From: Pseudomonadota bacterium | GTDB taxonomy: Bacteria > Pseudomonadota > Alphaproteobacteria > Acetobacterales > Acetobacteraceae | Length of the DNA: 10,719 bases | Direction: 5' to 3' | NCBI GenBank assembly: GCA_021819535.1 | Contig: JAKAQU010000069.1 | Span: 1 to 10,719 of the forward strand | In this document: positions 1-5,936 of the stretch, in pieces | Layout of the letters: each line of letters begins with the position of its first letter | Position numbering within the stretch: position 1 is the first letter of the stretch | The notes under the pieces: generated by a model | Seen by the model: the letters and a program-made list of their open reading frames with translations, nothing else | The model's database searches: none | Told to the model about the DNA's origin: nothing | Position numbers and translations under genes: made by a program

Positions 1-2
1 CC

Positions 3-551
3 GCGATCGCCAAACTCCGCGGCTCGATCGGCCATCTCAACCGCGAGGGGCGCGAGCGCCTCGGGGCCGTCTTCGCCGAGGTCGATCGGCATTTTCAAGC
101 ACTTTTCACCCGCATGTTCGGCGGCGGGCGGGCCCATCTCGCCTTGGTCGGCTCGGAGGATCCGCTGTTGGCCGGGCTTGAGATCTATGCCCAGCCGCCG
201 GGCAAGAAGCTTGCGACCCTCTCTCTTCTTTCCGGCGGCGAGCAGGCTTTGACCGCGCTTTCGCTGATTTTCGCCGTCTTTCGCTGCAACCCGGCGCCGG
301 TCTCCGTGCTCGACGAGGTCGATGCGCCGCTCGACGATGCCAATGTCGAGCGCTTTTGCGCACTGCTCGAAGACATGGTGCGCGAGACCGCAACACGCTT
401 CCTGGTGGTGACGCATCACCATCTCACCATGGCGCGCATGGACCGTCTGTTCGGCGTCACGATGCAGGAACGAGGGGTCTCGCGCCTGCTTTCGGTCGAC
501 CTCGCCCGCGCCGGCGAGCTGGTCGACAAGCCGCGTCTGGCGGCGGAATAG
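3..551 (+). CDS. smc: SMC chromosome segregation protein, C-terminal part (5'-truncated by window edge)
   Basis: The frame is open from base 3 and runs to a TAG at 549-551, so only the last 182 residues of a protein that is normally about 1,150 residues are seen. They form the C-terminal lobe of the ABC-type ATPase head. The visible start matches the family pattern (LNREGRERL, then HFQALF and FGGGRAHL). The ABC signature LSGGE lies at 228-242 and is followed by QALTALSLIFAVF. The Walker B segment VSVLDEVDAPLDDAN starts at about 300, and the switch histidine region VVTHHH is near 405-420. SMC dimerises through a hinge and, with ScpA and ScpB, loads at ParB/parS and aligns the chromosome arms. 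That matches the parABS locus 5 kb downstream, although the two are not co-transcribed. Family assignment is secure. The coiled coils, hinge and N-terminal Walker A lie outside the window. Confidence 0.96.
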   Translation, partial: AIAKLRGSIGHLNREGRERLGAVFAEVDRHFQALFTRMFGGGRAHLALVGSEDPLLAGLEIYAQPPGKKLATLSLLSGGEQALTALSLIFAVFRCNPAPVSVLDEVDAPLDDANVERFCALLEDMVRETATRFLVVTHHHLTMARMDRLFGVTMQERGVSRLLSVDLARAGELVDKPRLAAE

Positions 552-686
552 GCGTTTCTGCTAGAGTTTTCCTCCCTTTTGATATTTTTGTCCAAAAAGT
601 TAAAAAATTTATACGAATTAGCTTGTTTTCGCGCCTGGCTTGGGTTTAGTTAACGCCATGGCAATAAACGAATGCAGGAGCAGATC
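552..686 (+). promoter_or_regulatory. AT-rich intergenic region with candidate promoter for the 687-1076 gene
   Basis: The gap between smc and the next gene is strikingly AT-rich (about 571-630) against GC-rich surroundings, as expected of a promoter. One candidate is TTGTCC at 588-593 and TATACG at 610-615, a 16-bp spacer. Another is TTGTTT at 623-628 and TTTAGT at 645-650, also 16 bp. A short perfect inverted repeat, TTTTTG-TC-CAAAAA, spans 585-598 and could be an operator, but it is AT-rich enough to arise by chance. I see no GC-rich hairpin plus T-run that would be a convincing smc terminator. The assignments are pattern matches only. Confidence 0.35.
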
Positions 687-1076
687 ATGAGCACCGCTTC
701 GAACGAAACCGAGCCTGGAACCGCGGCTGAGAGCGCGGCAGGAAGCATGAACGCGCCAATGGCGCCCGCCGCCGCCTCGGCGGAAATCATTCCCTTCCCC
801 GCGCGCGCGCAGGAGGCATCGGCGGCGACCGCCGAGCGGCTGAACCGGGCGCTCGCAGCTCTCGATCGGGCACTTTCCGATCAGCGCGCCGCCGTTTCCA
901 CCTGGCGTGGCGCGCTCGGCGATCTGCGCGAGGCGATGGCCGGGCTCGGCGGAAGGGTGGAAACCTATCGGGGTGAACTTGGCAAACTCGCCAACGGGGT
1001 CGCCGGCCTCAACGCCCGCGCGGTCTGGCTCGGCGACTGGGCAGAGAGGACGATGGCGGAAGCGCGGAAGGGGTAG
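687..1076 (+). CDS. Hypothetical protein, 129 residues, probable coiled coil
   Basis: I do not recognise the family. The frame is also open from an ATG at 672, but the ATG at 687 is preferred because AGGAG at 676-680 sits six bases before it. That Shine-Dalgarno lies inside the longer reading. The protein starts MSTASNETEPG. Its first 40 residues are rich in Ala, Ser, Pro and Glu and look disordered, with a short IIPFPAR stretch. From about residue 45 to the end the sequence is Ala/Leu/Arg-rich with heptad-like spacing (LNRALAALDRALSDQRAAV; LREAMAGLGGRVETYRGELGKL), suggesting one or two long amphipathic helices or a coiled coil. No signal peptide or membrane segment is visible. It follows smc on the same strand but has its own AT-rich upstream region, so a shared function with SMC is only a possibility. 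Confidence 0.72.
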   Translation: MSTASNETEPGTAAESAAGSMNAPMAPAAASAEIIPFPARAQEASAATAERLNRALAALDRALSDQRAAVSTWRGALGDLREAMAGLGGRVETYRGELGKLANGVAGLNARAVWLGDWAERTMAEARKG

Positions 1077-1113
1077 AATGGGTCGAAAAATAAACGCTTC
1101 CTGTCAATGATAA

Positions 1114-1224
1114 GGGCAGGGGCTTTGCCCCTGCACCCCACCAAAGGCAATGCCTTTGGAAACCGCTCGATCCGAATGCGGGTCTGGGGGCGCTGCCCCC
1201 AGCGGGTCCAGGGCAGCGCCCTGG
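1114..1224. repeat. Cluster of four perfect hairpins (intergenic palindromic repeat, possible bidirectional terminator)
   Basis: Four GC-rich inverted repeats follow one another with 3-base loops. Stem 1 pairs GCAGGGGC (1116-1123) with GCCCCTGC (1127-1134). Stem 2 pairs CCAAAGGC (1141-1148) with GCCTTTGG (1152-1159). Stem 3 pairs CTGGGGGC (1184-1191) with GCCCCCAG (1195-1202). Stem 4 pairs CCAGGGC (1208-1214) with GCCCTGG (1218-1224). The cluster lies between two convergent genes (ending at 1076 and 1300), where it could stop transcription from both sides, though no T-run follows any stem. The modular look is that of dispersed intergenic repeats (REP/BIME-like), and I recall similar motifs scattered through Rhodospirillales and acetic acid bacterial genomes. 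Copy number cannot be judged from one window. Confidence 0.75.
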
Positions 1225-1299
1225 CCTCATTCTGACGCGTTAGTTCCCCACAAGCACTTGGTACAGAGCCGTCTTCGAATCTCAGGAGCTGCCATTCGG

Positions 1300-2433
1300 T
1301 CAGGCTTCCGGCCATCCGTTAGGCAGCCCGAATATCTCGCCCATCGACTGGCCCGCGGTGATGCGGTAGCGCCCCTCCTCGTGATAATCGTCCACGCCCA
1401 GATCGAAGGATGGGACTGCCGCTTCAGCCCAAGGGTTACGGATCAGCCGCGCGCGTCGAGCGGCGAAATTCCACGGATCGACCCTTTCAGTGGAGAGAAC
1501 GGCACTCAGGCCCCTGCGGCGAGCGCCCCTTGGCCCGCACCAGACGCCATCCGGTTGGCGGCTCTCGCGATAGGTGGTAGACCCGTCCGCTGTCTGTTCC
1601 ACCACCGTGCAGGGTGAGCCGAACAGCGCGTCAATGGCGGCGTCCTCGCGGGCGAACATGTCGAGCGCGTTGACCGCAACCACGTAAGGCTGGTCGAGCG
1701 CGCCGTAGCGGCTGGCCTTTCTTTCCAACGCGGCTCTCACGTCATCGTCGACAGTCACCTGCTTCGCCGGGAAAAACCGCGCGCCAATCGCGCGCCGCGC
1801 AAGCTCTGGATGCCGGCGCGGGAAAGCACGCAGAGAGATCGTTGCCCCATGCTCCGTATGCTGGAACGGCAGGGCGTCCATCGCACTGTCGTCGTCGGGC
1901 AACCCAGCAATCCATGCCCGCAACGACTTCGTCATCGCCTTGATCGATATCGGCGCAGTCGGAACACCGTGGACAGTCAGGTCGAGAAAATGGCGGGGTG
2001 AACATGTCCGGTCGAGCGCGGTCAGAGCTTGGTTGAGCCTCGCCTGCGCAGCAACCTTCTGCTGTGACCGACCCGTAGCCAGGACGCACTCCAGATAAAG
2101 GCGGTGGCCTTCTTTCGCTTGCACCAAAAAATCCGGGGATTTTGGCGTGTGGGGCAGCGTTGGTTCGATTTCCAGGATCCGGTGCCCCCGGACGAGCAGT
2201 AGCTCGTGGATAAACAGTTCGAAGAACGCACCTCGGTGCTGATCGTCGATGGTGGAGCGAAGGCGGGCGATCAGTGCTTCGTGGTCGCGGGCAGGATAGC
2301 GGGCAAGCCAATTCTCGACCAGTTGACGCACGCGCGCGGCTTCCGGCCGCCCGGAGCGGTTCAGGTAGGCGAAGGCCGTCTCGTGCTGGTCATGCACGCC
2401 CATATCGGGGCGGGGGATGTCGTCGAAGAGCAT
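1300..2433 (-). CDS. Hypothetical protein, 377 residues, possible PD-(D/E)XK-type nuclease fold
   Basis: This is an uncharacterised protein of a type I have seen across GC-rich bacteria but cannot name. The start ATG (2433-2431) is preceded on the minus strand by AGGGG, eight bases upstream. Residues 69-80 form a helix carrying Glu72 and Glu77 (GAFFELFIHELL). They are followed by a beta-rich stretch with Pro100-Asp101 (SPDFLV) and Glu115 (LYLECVLAT). The order helical Glu, PD, then E-x-x about 14 residues later is the core layout of PD-(D/E)XK nucleases. The usual catalytic Lys two residues after the Glu is Val117 here, so activity is doubtful or the Lys has moved. The C-terminal half has the segments RKASRYGAL, a Trp-rich PDGVWCG and RNPWA. 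There is no signal peptide or membrane helix. It has no same-strand partner gene, only a decayed HNH fragment upstream, so it may be accessory DNA. The fold call is inference. Confidence 0.8.
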   Translation of the reverse strand: MLFDDIPRPDMGVHDQHETAFAYLNRSGRPEAARVRQLVENWLARYPARDHEALIARLRSTIDDQHRGAFFELFIHELLLVRGHRILEIEPTLPHTPKSPDFLVQAKEGHRLYLECVLATGRSQQKVAAQARLNQALTALDRTCSPRHFLDLTVHGVPTAPISIKAMTKSLRAWIAGLPDDDSAMDALPFQHTEHGATISLRAFPRRHPELARRAIGARFFPAKQVTVDDDVRAALERKASRYGALDQPYVVAVNALDMFAREDAAIDALFGSPCTVVEQTADGSTTYRESRQPDGVWCGPRGARRRGLSAVLSTERVDPWNFAARRARLIRNPWAEAAVPSFDLGVDDYHEEGRYRITAGQSMGEIFGLPNGWPEA

Positions 2434-2459
2434 GAGGGATGCCCCTACTCCGTCATTGT

Positions 2460-2690
2460 TCCTAATCGTTGAGCCAGGCAGAGTGGGCTGGGTCGGCCTG
2501 CAGGGTCGCTGGGTTCGCGGAGGGCCCAGCCCGGGCAGGTGCGCGTAATTCGATCATCGGAGCCTGTCGGCAAGCACCATCTGCCGCGTCTCGGGATCGA
2601 AGGCCAGTAGCCGGCAATCGAACAGCGTGTGGATGTCCGCGCACAAGCAGTAAGTAGCCCATTGCAGACATGGTTGGAAGACGGCCCAGA
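2460..2690 (-). pseudogene. Degraded HNH endonuclease remnant (C-terminal fragment, frameshifted)
   Basis: No single frame is intact, but pieces of an HNH endonuclease C-terminus line up in order across two minus-strand frames. The pieces are GPSSNHVCNGLL (about 2690-2650), then after a frame change CADIHTLFDCRLLAFDPETR followed by QMVLADRLR (about 2640-2557), an in-frame TGA at 2556-2554, SNYAHLPGLG in the same frame, and after a second frame change ALREPSDPAGRPSPLCLA (about 2530-2475). This resembles the family pattern NHxSNGLLLRADIHTLFDxGLLxIDP, in which the Asn of NGLL and the His of IHTLFD are HNH motif residues. The N-terminal half is missing, as prfB begins its 3' end at 2734. Two frame changes plus a stop indicate a dead gene. 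The match is to a pattern recalled from the family, not to an alignment. Confidence 0.62.
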
Positions 2691-2733
2691 AGCCTGGCTT
2701 GGCCGCGCCAGATGCCAGATCGCTATCCGGCGC

Positions 2734-3865
2734 TCAAGACGCCTGGGCGCTCGCCTCGCTTCGTGTCGCGCCGACGCGGGCGGCCAGTGCCGCGGCCATG
2801 AAACCGTCGAGTTCGCCATCGAGCACCGCATCGGGATTCGATTTCTCGAACCCGGTGCGGAGATCCTTCACCATCTGATAAGGGGCGAGGACGTAGCTGC
2901 GGATTTGGTGGCCCCAGCCGATATCGGTTTTTGAACTTTCGACCAGCGCCGATTGCGCCTCGCGTTTCTGTAGTTCCGCCTCATAGAGCCGGGCACGCAG
3001 CATATCCATCGCCTTGGCGCGGTTGCGGTGCTGGCTGCGGTCGGTCTGGCAGGCGACGACGATGCCGCTCGGGACATGGGTGATGCGGATTGCGCTTTCG
3101 GTCTTATTCACATGCTGGCCGCCAGCGCCCGAGGAGCGGAACGTGTCCACCTTGAGGTCGGCCTCGTTGATTTTGATGGTGATGGTATCATCGATCACCG
3201 GATAGACCCAGACACTGGCAAAGCTGGTCTGGCGCCTTGCATTGGCATCGAACGGGCTGATGCGGACCAGGCGATGGACCCCGGCCTCGGTTTTCAGCCA
3301 GCCATAGGCATTGACGCCGGAGACCTGAAGCGTTGCCGACTTGATGCCGGCTTGCTCGCCATCATTGCGATCGATGATTTCCGTCTTGTAGCCGCGCTTT
3401 TCCGCCCAGCGCATATACATCCTGAGCAGCATCTCCGCCCAGTCCTGTGCCTCGGTGCCGCCGGCGCCGGCATTGATTTCGACATAGGCGTCGTTGCCGT
3501 CCGCCTCGCCGGAGAGAAGACTCTCGATCTCGCGCTGCTTGGCATCCTCGGCCAGCGCTCTCAATGTTGTCTCGGCGTCGGCGATCATCGCTGCATCCGC
3601 TTCCGCTTCGGCGAGGTCGAGAAGCTCACGCGCATCGGCGGCTTCGCGCTCGATACGGCGCACGCCTTCGACCCCCGCGGCGAGGCGATTGCGCTCACGC
3701 ATCAGACTTTGCGCGGCGGAAGGGTTTTCCCAGAGCGCCGGATCCTCGGCGCGGGCGTTCAACTCATCGAGACGAGCGAGGGCGGCATCCCAGTCAAAGA
3801 TGCCTCCTCAGCAGCGCGAGCGACTGCTGGATCTGCTGGGTCAGGGCATCGGCTTCGGCGGACAT
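2734..3865 (-). CDS. prfB: Peptide chain release factor 2 (RF2), expressed by programmed +1 frameshift
   Basis: RF2 recognises UGA and UAA in the ribosomal A site and triggers peptidyl-tRNA hydrolysis in the cytoplasm. The gene starts at ATG 3865-3863 with GGAG five bases upstream. It encodes 23 residues in the zero frame (MSAEADALTQQ to LLRRHL) and meets TGA at 3796-3794. Skipping base 3796 continues as DWDAALARLDELNARAEDP to the TGA at 2734-2736, giving 376 residues in all, close to the usual 365-375. In the full protein the UGA-recognising tripeptide SPF is at 203-205 and the catalytic GGQ at 248-250 (SSGAGGQHVNKTESAIR), almost the E. coli positions. A conventional call starting at the internal ATG at 3762 would lose 34 residues. 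It is transcribed divergently from mnmG. Identity is certain. Confidence 0.97.
3793..3808 (-). promoter_or_regulatory. prfB: prfB programmed +1 frameshift site (autoregulatory)
   Basis: On the minus strand the sequence reads AGGAGGCATCTTTGAC. It contains an internal Shine-Dalgarno AGGAGG (3808-3803), three bases, the slippery Leu codon CTT (3799-3797), the TGA stop (3796-3794) and a following C (3793). This has the same architecture and 3-base spacing as the classic E. coli prfB site, with an even stronger anti-SD match. In the known mechanism, low RF2 slows termination at UGA-C and the ribosome slips +1 to make RF2, while high RF2 terminates and yields a 23-residue peptide. Protein homology resumes in the +1 frame immediately after the site, which confirms it. 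Confidence 0.96.
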
Positions 3866-4082
3866 CGTGGCTCCGTCTCATAGCGGGTGGAACCCGTCGC
3901 ATGCGGGTTGCGGTGCGTGTTTAGCCACAGCGGATCGGCGCGGCAAGGCGGGCGCGATGTGGCGGGTGCGATGTTGCCTCGGGGTTCTGGAAAGAAGGCT
4001 TGCCTTGCGCGGGTTGGTTGCTCTGCTATGCAACGACCATGATCGGTGAGAGCCTTGGGCTATGACGCGAGGAAGCTGTGCC
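3866..4082 (+). promoter_or_regulatory. Divergent prfB/mnmG intergenic region with candidate mnmG promoter
   Basis: This gap of 217 bases must hold promoters for both divergent genes. On the plus strand a weak sigma70-like pair is TTGCCT (4000-4005) and TGCTAT (4024-4029) with an 18-bp spacer. The mnmG Shine-Dalgarno GAGGAA (4069-4074) lies eight bases before the ATG at 4083 and is what decides that start over the in-frame ATG at 4062. I could not pick a convincing prfB promoter. No riboswitch-like or tRNA-like structure was noticed. Confidence 0.35.
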
Positions 4083-5927
4083 ATGATACCTGATGTGGTC
4101 GTGATCGGAGGGGGCCATGCTGGTTGCGAGGCGGCCGCCGCCGCGGCGCGGATGGGGAGCCGCGTGCTGCTGGTGACGCATGAGCGGCGAAAAATCGGTG
4201 AAATGTCGTGCAACCCGGCGATTGGTGGCATTGGCAAGGGACATCTCGTCCGCGAGATCGACGCCCTCGACGGGTTGATGGGCCAGGCGATCGACCGCGC
4301 CGGCATACATTTCAAGTTGCTCAACCGCAGTAAGGGGCCGGCCGTGCGTGGCCCGCGCGCGCAAGCCGACCGCGCGCTCTATCGCGCGGCGATCCAGGCG
4401 CTGCTTGCCGAATATGAGCGCCTCGACATCCGCGAAGGTGAGGTGAGCGATCTGATCTTCGACGAACGCGGGCATGTGCGCGGTGTGGTGATCGGCGACG
4501 AAGCGCCCATTCCTTGCGGCGCGGTGGTTCTGACCACCGGCACGTTCCTCCGCGGCATGGTCCATATCGGCGATGAAGAGACGCCGGCCGGGCGAATAGG
4601 AGAAGCGCCGGCGATGGGGCTGGCGTTGGCGCTGCAGCGTCTTGGTTTGCCCCTGGGCCGCCTCAAGACGGGAACGCCACCCCGGCTCGACGGCGATAGC
4701 ATTGATTGGTCTGGGCTCGATATCGATCGCGGCGACAACCCGCCGCTTCCCTTCAGCACGCTTACCAGCACGATAACGACGCCGCAGACCGTCTGTCATC
4801 TGACCGCGACGACGCCGGCGACGCATGACGTCATTCGGGCCAATCTTGGCTATTCGGCGGTCTACGGCGGCAGGATCGCCGGACGCGGGCCACGGTATTG
4901 CCCGTCGATCGAAGACAAGATCGTCCGCTTCCCCGACCGAGAGCGCCATCAGATCTTTCTCGAGCCCGAGGGAATAGACGATAAAACGATCTATCCCAAC
5001 GGGATTTCGACCAGCCTTCCGGCGGATATTCAGCGGGCATTTCTCCACACCATTCCGGGCTTGGAAAATGTCCGCATGCTGCGGCCGGGCTATGCCGTCG
5101 AATATGATTATGTCGATCCGCGGTCGCTTCACCCTACTCTGGAGGTCAAGGCGGTTCGGGGGCTGTTTCTCGCCGGGCAGATCAACGGCACGACCGGTTA
5201 TGAGGAGGCGGCGGCGCAAGGGCTGATCGCCGGCGTGAATGCCGCGCGGCGGACGGGGGGGGAAGATGGTCTCTCGATCGATCGGGCGGATGGCTATATC
5301 GGCGTGATGATCGACGATTTGGTGACCCAGGGCGTGACCGAGCCCTATCGTATGTTCACCTCGCGGGCGGAATATCGCCTGACCTTGCGAGCCGATAACG
5401 CCGATTTGCGGCTCACCCCGGCGGGCATGGCTTGGGGTTGCGTTCGTGCGGGAAGGCGGCGCGCTTTCGAGGCCTACCACCATGCCGTGACGACGGCGCG
5501 CCGGCGCGCGGCAGAGGAGAGCGTGACGCCGGCGGCATTGGCCAGCCGTGGCGTTGCCGTCCGCGCCGATGGCTGCCGGCGTTCGGCGATGACGCTGCTC
5601 GGCCTGGCGGGAGTATCTTTCTCGGCCTGCGTCGATTTTTTCCCATGGCTGGGCACGCTTGATCCGCGCGTTGTCGAACAATTGCGCATCGAGGCGCAAT
5701 ATGCCGGCTACTTGGAACGGCAATCGATCGAAATTCGCGGCTTTCGCAAAGAGGAAAGCGTGCAACTCGGGTGCGAGATCAATTATGCTCGCATCGGCGG
5801 GCTTTCCGGTGAATTACGTCAGAAACTGACCCAGATTCGGCCAAAGACATTGGGTATGGCAGCGCGAATAGAAGGAATGACACCGGCCGCCATGGCCGCG
5901 CTGCTGGCTTTCGTGCGCAGGGCCTGA
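4083..5927 (+). CDS. mnmG: tRNA uridine-5-carboxymethylaminomethyl modification enzyme MnmG (GidA)
   Basis: MnmG is an FAD-dependent enzyme that, with the GTPase MnmE, adds the (carboxymethyl)aminomethyl group to U34 of tRNAs reading split codon boxes. The 614-residue product is of normal size. The N-terminal FAD-binding Rossmann motif is GGGHAGCEAA (residues 9-18). SCNPAIGGIGKGHL is at 42-55. A conserved cysteine in GPRYCPSIEDK is residue 273, matching the catalytic-region Cys of E. coli. The FAD/NADH-binding segment LFLAGQINGTTGYEEAAAQGL follows in two parts (LFLAGQINGTTG, then YEEAAAQGL), and the C-terminal helical, tRNA/MnmE-binding domain contains EAQYAGYLERQ. The ATG at 4083 is chosen over the in-frame ATG at 4062 because of the GAGGAA eight bases upstream and because it begins right at the fold (MIPDVVVIGGG). 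The partner mnmE, often adjacent in alphaproteobacteria, is not next to it here. rsmG follows after 9 bases, so the two are probably co-transcribed. Confidence 0.97.
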   Translation: MIPDVVVIGGGHAGCEAAAAAARMGSRVLLVTHERRKIGEMSCNPAIGGIGKGHLVREIDALDGLMGQAIDRAGIHFKLLNRSKGPAVRGPRAQADRALYRAAIQALLAEYERLDIREGEVSDLIFDERGHVRGVVIGDEAPIPCGAVVLTTGTFLRGMVHIGDEETPAGRIGEAPAMGLALALQRLGLPLGRLKTGTPPRLDGDSIDWSGLDIDRGDNPPLPFSTLTSTITTPQTVCHLTATTPATHDVIRANLGYSAVYGGRIAGRGPRYCPSIEDKIVRFPDRERHQIFLEPEGIDDKTIYPNGISTSLPADIQRAFLHTIPGLENVRMLRPGYAVEYDYVDPRSLHPTLEVKAVRGLFLAGQINGTTGYEEAAAQGLIAGVNAARRTGGEDGLSIDRADGYIGVMIDDLVTQGVTEPYRMFTSRAEYRLTLRADNADLRLTPAGMAWGCVRAGRRRAFEAYHHAVTTARRRAAEESVTPAALASRGVAVRADGCRRSAMTLLGLAGVSFSACVDFFPWLGTLDPRVVEQLRIEAQYAGYLERQSIEIRGFRKEESVQLGCEINYARIGGLSGELRQKLTQIRPKTLGMAARIEGMTPAAMAALLAFVRRA

Positions 5928-5936
5928 TCCCCTGCC

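Noticed and set aside
672..686. Upstream ATG at 672 as start of the 129-residue protein
   Set aside because: The AGGAG at 676-680 lies downstream of it and is well placed for the ATG at 687.
965..1315. 116-residue minus-strand ORF across the hairpin cluster
   Set aside because: It runs through the palindromic repeats and opposite the 129-residue gene, with no motif.
2462..2671. 69-residue minus-strand ORF starting MSAMGY
   Set aside because: It lies within the HNH relic but mostly in the frame that does not carry the recognisable HNH pieces, so it is not a gene.
3028..3924. 298-codon plus-strand frame over prfB
   Set aside because: The opposite strand is unmistakably RF2. The translation has no recognisable motif and appears to be a codon-bias shadow.
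4026..5765. 579-codon open frame antisense to mnmG
   Set aside because: It lies wholly opposite a certain gene, the translation is Arg/Ala-rich without domains, and long antisense frames are common in GC-rich DNA.
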